This document shows, piece by piece, positions 1 to 6,576 of a DNA stretch of 64,000 nt (position 1 is its first letter; each line of letters opens with the position of its first letter). The position numbers were made by a program, and so were the translations under genes. The DNA comes from Flavobacteriales bacterium (GTDB taxonomy: Bacteria > Bacteroidota > Bacteroidia > CAIKAF01). The notes below the pieces were generated by a model, which had not been told where the DNA came from, searched no databases, and worked only from the letters and a program-made list of their open reading frames with translations. Location of the stretch: NCBI GenBank assembly GCA_018401695.1, contig JAGYKD010000002.1:62001-126000 (forward strand), read 5' to 3'.

Positions 1-279
1 CTTGAGGTTAAAAAAGAAGCCTGCAAAATGATGGAATTGGGCATTCCTGAAGAGGAACTGCAATTGGTCAAAAATTATATCGCAGGTCAAAGAGCTCGAG
101 CCTTTGATGGGCCATTTTTGCAAATGGACCAATGGATATGGCGTAATCATATGGGGTTGGATGCTGCATGGATTGTAAACCAACAGCTAGATTTAAAGGA
201 ACTTAAGCCCGAAGACGTGCAAAAGGCCGCCCAAAAATACTTGCCTGAGGACCAATGGTTGGTGGCTTGGGCAGGTTAA
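1..279 (+). CDS. M16-family zinc peptidase, C-terminal fragment
   Basis: The open frame enters from the left edge and ends at TAA 277-279, leaving 92 residues of a longer protein. The segment with GIPEEELQLVKNYIAGQ followed by a DGPF motif and a tail where the product is helical (KPEDVQKAAQKYL) matches the C-terminal half of M16 (insulinase/pitrilysin-like) peptidases, which usually act in the periplasm of Bacteroidota. The zinc-binding HxxEH motif would lie upstream, outside the window, so activity cannot be judged. The stop codon overlaps the end of the convergent small gene at 276-446. Confidence 0.75.
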   Translation, partial: LEVKKEACKMMELGIPEEELQLVKNYIAGQRARAFDGPFLQMDQWIWRNHMGLDAAWIVNQQLDLKELKPEDVQKAAQKYLPEDQWLVAWAG

Positions 280-446
280 TTACCGAAGACCTTTACAAAC
301 ACCAGAACCAAGGCAATTAAAAACATAAAAATCGAAATACGATTGATGCCGTGCATCATTCGAAGGTTGATGTTTGGCTTATCTTCTGAGGACGACCTGC
401 GGAAAAGGGTAAGCGGGTTCAGGTAATGAAGTAGCTTTTGAAGCAT
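276..446 (-). CDS. Small conserved one-helix membrane protein (DUF6728-like)
   Basis: A 56-codon frame runs from ATG 446-444 to TAA 278-276. The product has a basic, serine-rich N-terminus, then the motif NLRMMHGINRISIFMF and one strongly hydrophobic helix ending a few residues before the stop. I recall very similar short proteins, with NLRxMHGINRIS before a single membrane helix, as a conserved family of unknown function in Bacteroidota; the DUF6728 name is from memory. It converges on the M16 peptidase gene and the two stop codons overlap by 4 nt. The function is unknown. A TATATTTA box lies upstream on the minus strand but I see no convincing -33 partner. Confidence 0.6.
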   Translation of the reverse strand: MLQKLLHYLNPLTLFRRSSSEDKPNINLRMMHGINRISIFMFLIALVLVFVKVFGN

Positions 447-514
447 GGCGTGTTACTTTATTTAAATATAACAACGCCAAGCTGTTTTTCGTTTTGTTTG
501 GTCAAAATTAATTT

Positions 515-531
515 TTGGCACGGGACTTGCT
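515..531 (+). promoter_or_regulatory. Sigma-54 (RpoN) -24/-12 promoter
   Basis: TTGGCACG (515-522), four bases, then TTGCT (527-531) matches the RpoN consensus TTGGCACG-N4-TTGCW at every defined position, with the GG and GC dinucleotides exactly 10 nt apart. The predicted start is about 12 nt after the GC, near 542, which leaves an 18-nt leader before the ATG at 560. It should drive the two LPP20-like genes and would require an enhancer-binding activator, which is not in this window. Confidence 0.8.
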
Positions 532-559
532 TTGTATATAGAAACCAAAATTCAAGATC

Positions 560-1138
560 ATGAAACTCCGTGTTACATCCCTCATGTTGGTCTTAGCTTC
601 GGTGGGAGCATTAGGCCTCAGCTCCTGCAAAAGCAAAAAAGTGACCAAAGACCAAGTAGGTACCGAACTCAAAAGTTTGCCCTGCCAAGGTCCCAAGTAC
701 ACTACCGACGACAAATTTTTCCGTTCCTCTCAAATTGGAACATCCAGCGACATATCATTGGCTAAAGAAAAGGCCTTGACCTTGGCTAAGCAGCAATTGG
801 CGGCCTCTATTCAAACCAAGATTAAATCGGTTACCGATCGTTACGTTAACGAGCGTGAAATTGGCAATCAGTCCGATTTTAGTCAGAAGTTTGAGAACCT
901 TACCCGTGAGGTGGTAGATCAAACCTTGATTGATATCCGCACCGTTTGCGAGCAAAGCACCGTGCTTGAGGATGGCCGATTCCGCACCTTTGTTGCTTTG
1001 GAAATTAACAAAGAGACCTTAAAAAATGGCATCAGCGAGCGAATTTCTCGTCAGGACTTGATTCAGTTGGAGTACGACAAGAAAAAGTTCGAGGAGATTT
1101 TTGACGAGGAGATGCGTAAAATAGAAGAAGGACAATAA
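560..1138 (+). CDS. LPP20-like lipoprotein, copy 1
   Basis: The 192-residue product starts with a lipoprotein signal peptide; the lipobox LSSC places the acylated cysteine at about residue 23. The mature part resembles the LPP20 lipoprotein family: a segment rich in Ala and Lys (SLAKEKALTLAKQQLAASI) followed by a two-part alpha/beta region and a charged C-terminal helix. The cellular role of LPP20 proteins in Bacteroidota is not established; outer-membrane attachment is inferred. The gene lies directly behind a sigma-54 promoter and 4 nt before a paralogue with the same architecture, so the two are probably co-transcribed. Confidence 0.75.
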   Translation: MKLRVTSLMLVLASVGALGLSSCKSKKVTKDQVGTELKSLPCQGPKYTTDDKFFRSSQIGTSSDISLAKEKALTLAKQQLAASIQTKIKSVTDRYVNEREIGNQSDFSQKFENLTREVVDQTLIDIRTVCEQSTVLEDGRFRTFVALEINKETLKNGISERISRQDLIQLEYDKKKFEEIFDEEMRKIEEGQ

Positions 1139-1142
1139 AACC

Positions 1143-1724
1143 ATGCCTATGTTTGCCCGTAGTTCCCTTTTTATTTGGCTCATGTTGCTTGCCCTAAGCA
1201 CCAACTATGCTTGCAAAAGCAGAACACCTAATGTAGGTGGTGAAAAAGTTACCCGCCTGGATGAGCCCTTTAGTCAACGCAAATACCGTTCGAACAAGAA
1301 GTTCTTTAGGGCGGTAGGCTCTGCCGAAAGCAGCAATTTGAATTTTTCTAAAGAAAATGCGCTGTTCAACGCGAAAAAGGAACTGGCTTCTAATGTCAAT
1401 ACCATGATGAAAGGAGTTACCGAAAGGTATGCGGGCGAACGAAACGTTGGGGATGCCATGGAGTTTAATCAGAAATTTCAGGACATAACCCGGGAGGTTC
1501 TAAATACTCGTTTGGCAGGTGTAAAGGTTTTGGGTGAGGAGTCTTTTAAGAAAGACAACAATAGGTTTTTGACTTATGTTGCGGTGGAAATAGACATGGA
1601 GTCCTTTTACTTTGCCCTTACCGAACGCATTGCAAGCCGCAAGGAAATTAGGCAGGATTGGAATGCCGAAAAATTCCGAGAGGTATACAATAGAGAAATG
1701 GACCGACTGTACGGCGAAGAGTAA
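1143..1724 (+). CDS. LPP20-like lipoprotein, copy 2
   Basis: The 193-residue product has a hydrophobic signal and a cysteine after the Tyr-Ala of NYAC, close to a lipobox. It is clearly paralogous to the upstream protein: both contain KFFR, then SKENALFNAKKELAS or its equivalent, VTxRY, and FxQKFxxxTREV in the same order and spacing. The pair therefore arose by tandem duplication followed by strong divergence. The ATG lies 4 nt after the upstream stop, which suggests translational coupling. A strong terminator follows. The function is unknown beyond likely surface or periplasmic lipoprotein. Confidence 0.75.
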   Translation: MPMFARSSLFIWLMLLALSTNYACKSRTPNVGGEKVTRLDEPFSQRKYRSNKKFFRAVGSAESSNLNFSKENALFNAKKELASNVNTMMKGVTERYAGERNVGDAMEFNQKFQDITREVLNTRLAGVKVLGEESFKKDNNRFLTYVAVEIDMESFYFALTERIASRKEIRQDWNAEKFREVYNREMDRLYGEE

Positions 1725-1748
1725 AGGTTTTTCGCTAAAAACTGAAGC

Positions 1749-1780
1749 GGCTCTGCACCTAAGTGCAGGGCCTTTTTTTT
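1749..1780 (+). terminator. Rho-independent terminator of the LPP20-like operon
   Basis: A 10-bp stem (GGCTCTGCAC pairing with GTGCAGGGCC through one G-T pair) with a 4-nt loop is followed by eight T residues. It ends the two-gene operon. Confidence 0.9.
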
Positions 1781-1997
1781 GGTTTTAGCTTTAAAGAATA
1801 CAGGATTTTTAGAAAGGAGGCCACCCGGCCCAAAGGAGGGCCGCCGAAGCCCAAAAGCCGCAACAGCTAAGCGAGGAGGCGGTCCCGACACTTCGGGAAA
1901 GCCACCGCAGCACTGCTGTTGCGTGCATTTGGGCGAGGTCGACCGGGAAAAGGCCGGCATTGGAAGATGAAATAACATCGGAGGGAAGGCCCCCCTA
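1781..1997. other. GC-rich intergenic stretch with small palindromes
   Basis: The segment is far richer in G and C than the flanking genes and includes CCCGACACTTCGGGA, a small hairpin of the stem-plus-CTTCG style found in several other gaps here. Frames on both strands are open but show no protein-like composition. I see no gene in it. Confidence 0.5.
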
Positions 1998-3308
1998 TTA
2001 CAAAGACCAAAATTGAGTAGCGGCGTAGGAAAGCATTAAGGATATGGAGCCTAGGTAAAAGCTGCGTTTGGGCAGACAAAGTTGGAAGTCCGGGATGCGC
2101 ACATGGAAGGTGTAGGCCATGAGGAGCATTTTTTCGATGGCAAAGGCCACTACCGTGGCCCAGGCGACGCCGATGATGCCAAAGGATTGGATCCACCAAA
2201 GGCTGAGGCCAATGTTGAGCAGCCATTCTATGATACCGATTATGAGTAAGGCTCGGTTTTTGCCATGGGCGAGCAGCAAGGTTTGTGGAAAAAGCATGCG
2301 CGGAATCACCAGTAATAAGTAAAGTCGAAAGATTTCTGCGGAGGCTTTGAAGTCGCTGCCAAAAACCAGTTCAAACAATGTTGGTGCAGTCCACATGAGC
2401 AAAATGGAGGGGACAAAGCTGAGCAAAAGAATGCTTTTTTGGCTTGAATACCAGTTTTGGTATGCGCCGGAGTTTTTGTAATTGAGGGCTTGGGATTCAG
2501 AAAAACCACTGGCGAGTAGTTGGCTTAGGGGAAATTCGCGGGCGCCGTATTGGAAAATCAAAAAGGCTAGCGGACCTCCAAATCCAAGCACAATGGTGCC
2601 GTCTATTTGCAGGCCATAACCACCAATCAGGCTGAGAAAAATTAAAGGCCAGGAAAGGGATAAGAGCTGCTTTAGTTCTTTGATTTTGAAGTCCGAAAGG
2701 TGCATTCTAAAGGCGATATTCAAGGCCCAAATACTTCGCAATAAGGTTAAAATGGCGAGGCATTGAAAGATTTGGCTTATGGACACGTCTTGGAGAAAAG
2801 CAAAAGGAAGAAGAGCGCACAAGGGATAAGCGGTGTGCAGCAAGGAGCCCCAACGCCAAAGGGCGCGGAAATTGCTTTGGTGGAGCCAAAGGTAGTCGAG
2901 CAAAAATCCTGTGGTGAGGCCAAAGAACCAAAGCCTGAACCACCATTTTTCTTCGAGGCTGGCAAAGAGGTAGTTTCGGTCAAATTTTTGAGCAATCCAT
3001 GGTTCGAGCAACTCAAGGCTTAGTAAAGCAAGCAGGGCAAAAGCAGCGAGGCTGAAATAGGTTATAAGCCCCGGTTTTTTTGGGGCCAGGGTGGAGAGAC
3101 CTGCACGCAGTAATCCGGAGACCCAGGCTTGGCTGAGCAGGGAAGCGGTTAGGAGTAGGGCTTCGAAGCGTGCCAGCTCAAGGCGGTTGTTGAGAAGTTG
3201 GGCCATACCTATGCTCAACAGCAGCAAAGAGGCGTACCTAAGTATTTGCTGCCATTGCCAAGCGTGGTCTCGGCGCAACTTGGAAAAAAGTAAATAGAAG
3301 CGTTTCAA
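1998..3308 (-). CDS. MOP-superfamily polysaccharide flippase
   Basis: This 436-residue protein is almost entirely made of hydrophobic helices, about 12 to 14 by eye, with short charged loops and a basic N-terminus. The arrangement fits the oligosaccharide flippase (Wzx/MviN-type, MOP) superfamily that moves lipid-linked sugars across the inner membrane. Segments such as SLSWPLIFLSLIGGYGLQID and the Pro-rich turn before the last helices are typical of that family. No glycosyltransferase genes are adjacent, so the substrate cannot be inferred. The start codon lies just upstream of the tRNA-His gene, which is transcribed divergently. Confidence 0.7.
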   Translation of the reverse strand: MKRFYLLFSKLRRDHAWQWQQILRYASLLLLSIGMAQLLNNRLELARFEALLLTASLLSQAWVSGLLRAGLSTLAPKKPGLITYFSLAAFALLALLSLELLEPWIAQKFDRNYLFASLEEKWWFRLWFFGLTTGFLLDYLWLHQSNFRALWRWGSLLHTAYPLCALLPFAFLQDVSISQIFQCLAILTLLRSIWALNIAFRMHLSDFKIKELKQLLSLSWPLIFLSLIGGYGLQIDGTIVLGFGGPLAFLIFQYGAREFPLSQLLASGFSESQALNYKNSGAYQNWYSSQKSILLLSFVPSILLMWTAPTLFELVFGSDFKASAEIFRLYLLLVIPRMLFPQTLLLAHGKNRALLIIGIIEWLLNIGLSLWWIQSFGIIGVAWATVVAFAIEKMLLMAYTFHVRIPDFQLCLPKRSFYLGSISLMLSYAATQFWSL

Positions 3309-3358
3309 GTTTGGAATAAACTGTATATTTGCACTCCCTTTGAACAGGTCTTTGAAAT

Positions 3359-3433
3359 GGAGGGCATAGTTCAGTTGGTTAGAACGTCAGATTGTGGTTC
3401 TGAAGGTCGTGGGTTCGATTCCCACTGTTCTCC
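3359..3433 (+). tRNA. tRNA-His (GTG)
   Basis: A full cloverleaf folds: acceptor GAGGGCA with TGTTCTC, D arm GTTC/GAAC, anticodon stem TCAGA/TCTGA around the loop TTGTGGT (anticodon GTG), and T arm GTGGG/CCCAC. The extra G at 3359 and discriminator C at 3433 form the G-1:C73 pair diagnostic of tRNA-His. CCA is not encoded. A TATATTTG -7-like box sits at 3324-3331. The antisense strand is the 3' end of the TraB/GumN-like gene. Confidence 0.95.
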
Positions 3434-4384
3434 CTTTGTTTCTTGAATGGGTTCCATAGTGAACCCATTTTTTTTGAGCTGTTCCAACAAGCCATTTTTG
3501 CCAGGCAAATATTCTGCTCCCACTAAGACAACTAGGTTTTGGTTTTTGCTTTGTTTCAAAATAAGAGGCATCCATTGGTTTACCTGTTGGGTAACCAAAA
3601 GGTGAAATAAGGAAGGAAAGGGATAGTATTGGTTCAGTTCTTGTTCCCAGGTCGAAAAATCTTTTCGGCATTGGTCTTTGAGGCAGATTTGGGCATAAGT
3701 TCTAATCCTACTCATGCGTTGGGGCAATTCGACCAAGTAATTTACTTGTTGTTTTAGGGGGAAGGAATCGGAGAGAAAGTGGTCGCGGTTTAAGTTAGAC
3801 ATAGGAATTCCTTGGGTAGACCCCATAGCCATGAATAGGGATTCCAGGGATTCGCTGTAGCCCTGAATTTTTGAAATAAAGGCGGCTTCTTCAAACAAGT
3901 TTCGGAGTAAAATCATAGGGTAAACCCGGTCGTAGTCTTCTAAATTTACGTTGAGGCTATCGACACACCAGCGTTGGAGTCTTTGAAACTTTAGGGGGGA
4001 TATAGCCGATTTAATAGACCATTGATTCGGCATTTGAAACGCTTCCAAAATGGAGTGGGGAGGATTTACATTCGCGACTCGATTTTCGAGAAGGAGGTGG
4101 TCAGCCTCAATAATAAGTTTACGTTCCTTTCCGGAAAGGAGCACGCAAGAACCGGTGGCTCGGCTAAAGTAGCCCTTGATAAAAATATACTGCTTTTGGT
4201 TTGCTGAGCTTGCCTTCCAAGCCAAGCCGGGAGAGGCTGGTTTGGCCTCTAAAAAAGGTTTTTGGACACGGAGGGACTTGGCTTTTGGGGAAGGGTCACA
4301 ACCGTTCAAAAGCAAGAGTATAAAGCCTAACCACGCAAGGAATAGACGTATTCTTAAACCTTTCGTTCCACTAAGGTAATCCAT
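3371..4384 (-). CDS. Divergent TraB/GumN-like lipoprotein
   Basis: The 337-residue product begins with a signal peptide and lipobox (LLLLNGC, Cys near 29). The N-terminal LAWKASSANQKQYIFIKGYF and the C-terminal LVVLVGAEYLPGKNGLLEQL correspond to the two signature regions of the TraB/GumN family. The usual GTxH and GAxHLPG histidines are replaced (KGYF and AEYLPG), so the metalloprotease-like site seems lost. The last 24 or so codons run antisense through tRNA-His, giving an unusual tail. The start overlaps the end of the upstream methyltransferase gene by 31 nt, which suggests coupling. It is the last gene of the operon that begins at ffh. Confidence 0.6.
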   Translation of the reverse strand: MDYLSGTKGLRIRLFLAWLGFILLLLNGCDPSPKAKSLRVQKPFLEAKPASPGLAWKASSANQKQYIFIKGYFSRATGSCVLLSGKERKLIIEADHLLLENRVANVNPPHSILEAFQMPNQWSIKSAISPLKFQRLQRWCVDSLNVNLEDYDRVYPMILLRNLFEEAAFISKIQGYSESLESLFMAMGSTQGIPMSNLNRDHFLSDSFPLKQQVNYLVELPQRMSRIRTYAQICLKDQCRKDFSTWEQELNQYYPFPSLFHLLVTQQVNQWMPLILKQSKNQNLVVLVGAEYLPGKNGLLEQLKKNGFTMEPIQETKGEQWESNPRPSEPQSDVLTN

Positions 4385-5223
4385 CCGGTAAGCAATTTTT
4401 TTCCAAACTGGTCCTGAAGATAAAGCGGACCGTGGGTTATTTTAAGGTAAAAGGGCAATTTATTGTTGAATAATTCTTCTAAGGTACTTGAAATTCCTTG
4501 GGTATAGGTATTCAAAATTAAAAAGCTTTTAGGTTGCAGCAGATGAAGGGCATTCTCCCAAAGTTCAGGAATTTGGCTTTTGAGTTGCCAGCGTTTGCCG
4601 CCGGGTGCTCTGCCAAAGGCGGGGGGATCCATAACAATTCCATGGTATGTTTTGCCTCTTTGGCGTTCTTTTTTGAGGAAACTGAGGGCGTCGTCAACAA
4701 CCCATCGGATGCCTTGTACATTTGATTTTTCCTGGTTTATGGCTGTCCAATCTACCAATTGCCTTAGGGCATCTACATGAACGACATCGGCTCCTGCTGC
4801 TCTGGCGGCAATACTGGCCGCACCGGTATAGGCAAAGGCATTAATGAACTTGGCTTCGGATTGAGGCATTAGGTTAGAAAAGATGAACTCCCAATTGACT
4901 TGTTGTTCCGGAAACAGTCCCACATGCTTGAATTGGGTACGTTTTAGGTTCATTTTAAGACCATTTCCGATAGGGAGGCAAATGTCCCAGCGGTCGGGCA
5001 TGGATTTAAAAATTTCCCAAGAGCCTTGGTGGGGGCCCGTTTGAGTGAACAAAGCCTGGGCTTCTTTTTTCCAGTTTTTTAATGGTGTGCTGGGTTTTTC
5101 AGTAGCACGTGGTTCCGGTCGAATGAGTCGGTAGGCTCCAAATTGTTCGTATTTGAATTGGTCTCCAAAATCAAGAAGTTGATAATCGGACCAACCCGTG
5201 CTGCAAAACTCACGGAAGTGCAT
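4354..5223 (-). CDS. Class I SAM-dependent rRNA methyltransferase (RlmI/RlmK-like)
   Basis: The 289-residue product has the SAM-binding motif NAFAYTGAASIAARAAGA followed by HVDA, and the catalytic-type motif DPPAFGRAPGGKRW, both characteristic of COG1092 enzymes that make 5-methylcytosine or related marks on 23S rRNA. An in-frame ATG lies 84 nt further upstream, but the start at 5223 is preferred: it overlaps the thioesterase stop as TAATG, a normal coupling arrangement, and gives a sensible N-terminus. The PUA domain of E. coli RlmI is absent. The exact target nucleotide is not predictable. Confidence 0.75.
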   Translation of the reverse strand: MHFREFCSTGWSDYQLLDFGDQFKYEQFGAYRLIRPEPRATEKPSTPLKNWKKEAQALFTQTGPHQGSWEIFKSMPDRWDICLPIGNGLKMNLKRTQFKHVGLFPEQQVNWEFIFSNLMPQSEAKFINAFAYTGAASIAARAAGADVVHVDALRQLVDWTAINQEKSNVQGIRWVVDDALSFLKKERQRGKTYHGIVMDPPAFGRAPGGKRWQLKSQIPELWENALHLLQPKSFLILNTYTQGISSTLEELFNNKLPFYLKITHGPLYLQDQFGKKLLTGWITLVERKV

Positions 5224-5657
5224 TAGTTTCCAATTTTTTGGACAAACAAGGTAAGCTGTCCTTTGGCGGTAACATTTTCTTTTGGGTCGGTGCAAAGGGT
5301 TTCCCAAACCTGTACGCTCTTGCCTATGCGCACCGGGCGACAGATGGCCTCCACCGGGCCTTTGTTTTCTAAAATGCCCCTTAAATGACTTACATGCAGG
5401 TCGAGTCCTAATGCCAAATGGGTTTTGGGGTTAAGGGTCATATTGGCGGCTACACTGCAAATGGTTTCGATAAGGGCGGCGGTGGCTCCACCATGCAATC
5501 TTCTGGCCGGTTGCACGGTTTGCGCATTTACGGGCATTTGGGCTTTGAGGTAATCTTCTCCAATTTCCAAAAAGCGAATGTAAAGATGATCAACCAGGCT
5601 GTTTTGGCACCAGGTGTCGAGCATTTCGGGACTAAATTCTTTAAACCAAATGGACAT
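5223..5657 (-). CDS. Hotdog-fold thioesterase (PaaI/YdiI type)
   Basis: The 144-residue protein matches the PaaI/YdiI hotdog family: RRLHGGATAALIET is the family signature at the start of the central helix, followed by LGLDLHVSHLRG and a C-terminal beta-strand GQLTLFVQK. Family members hydrolyse acyl-CoA thioesters, for example the DHNA-CoA intermediate of menaquinone synthesis. The substrate here cannot be told from the sequence. It sits in the ffh-folD operon with 4 nt between its ATG and the WD40 gene upstream. Confidence 0.8.
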   Translation of the reverse strand: MSIWFKEFSPEMLDTWCQNSLVDHLYIRFLEIGEDYLKAQMPVNAQTVQPARRLHGGATAALIETICSVAANMTLNPKTHLALGLDLHVSHLRGILENKGPVEAICRPVRIGKSVQVWETLCTDPKENVTAKGQLTLFVQKIGN

Positions 5658-5661
5658 AATT

Positions 5662-6576
5662 TCAGATTATTGGTAATTCCCATAAGCGCAGGCTTTTGTC
5701 ATCTCCGGCGGTAAGCAGGGTTTGGTTGTTGAGCCAGCACAGGTCGTTTACGGAGTGTGTATGGCCTTGTTTGTGGTTGGGTCGTCCCAGCCTTCCTAAG
5801 AGCTTTCCGGAATCGGCTTGCCACCATTTGGCCGTTTTATCGCGGCTAGCGGTGGCGAAGCATTTGCCGTTTGGACTTAATTTTATGCGGTAAATGGCAT
5901 AATTATGGGCTTCTAATCCGGGGAATATGAGACGATTTTGTGCGTTTAGGAAGTACAATCGAGCGTCTTTTCCTCCTAAAATTCGTTGTCCATTCTTTAG
6001 GCTTAGGCAACTAAACAATGGCCAGTCGGCCAGGGCGATTTTTTGGATTTCATGTTCGGGGTTTTCGGGGTCAAAAATCCAGAGAAATCCTTCGTCGGCG
6101 CAAATATTCCAACGTTTGCGTGTGCTATCCCAGCACATTTGGCGGCATTTATTGGCCGGCAAAGGCCATGATTTGGACAAAGAGCCGGTTTGGAGGTCAT
6201 AATAATCCAATCTGCCGGAGTGCCCCAAAACAGCCAAGTGCTTTTGGTCGGGAGCCAAGCTCAGATGAAAAATCGGGTCTTTCCCAGCTTCAATGCGTTT
6301 ATTAATGCGTGCATTGGCTAAGTCCAACCAAAGCAAGCTGCCGTCGGCTTGTCCAACCCAGAGGCTTTGGTGTTTTTCGTCAAAACAAAGAGCATATACG
6401 GTTGCGGTAGTTTGAGCTATGGCTTGCACTTCGGATGGGCTTTTCCAATGCAACACCACCCGGTCACCCCCTGCCGAAAACCACTCTTTTCCATTGTTCA
6501 TGGGACACAAGGCATAGACAGGCTGGCTGTGTGCCTTAAGCACAAGGGGTTCATTGCTAGGGCTCTTGGTATTCAT
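5662..6576 (-). CDS. WD40-repeat beta-propeller protein
   Basis: The 304-residue product contains about six to seven WD40-like blades, best seen as ATASRDKTAKWW near residue 240 and TAGDDKSLRLWELPI at the C-terminus. There is no signal peptide, so it is probably cytoplasmic. Such small propellers are scaffold proteins and nothing more specific can be said. It overlaps the PorE-like gene by 4 nt (ATGA), which links it to the same operon as an envelope protein. Confidence 0.8.
   Translation of the reverse strand: MNTKSPSNEPLVLKAHSQPVYALCPMNNGKEWFSAGGDRVVLHWKSPSEVQAIAQTTATVYALCFDEKHQSLWVGQADGSLLWLDLANARINKRIEAGKDPIFHLSLAPDQKHLAVLGHSGRLDYYDLQTGSLSKSWPLPANKCRQMCWDSTRKRWNICADEGFLWIFDPENPEHEIQKIALADWPLFSCLSLKNGQRILGGKDARLYFLNAQNRLIFPGLEAHNYAIYRIKLSPNGKCFATASRDKTAKWWQADSGKLLGRLGRPNHKQGHTHSVNDLCWLNNQTLLTAGDDKSLRLWELPII

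Noticed and set aside
1607-1978. Long frame on the minus strand downstream of the LPP20-like genes
   Set aside because: It overlaps the end of the lipoprotein gene and its terminator and runs through GC-rich repeat sequence with low-complexity composition.
3387-3671. 94-residue frame overlapping tRNA-His
   Set aside because: It is a shifted frame of the TraB/GumN-like gene. The ending GIEPTTFRTT is a common false translation of tRNA antisense sequence.
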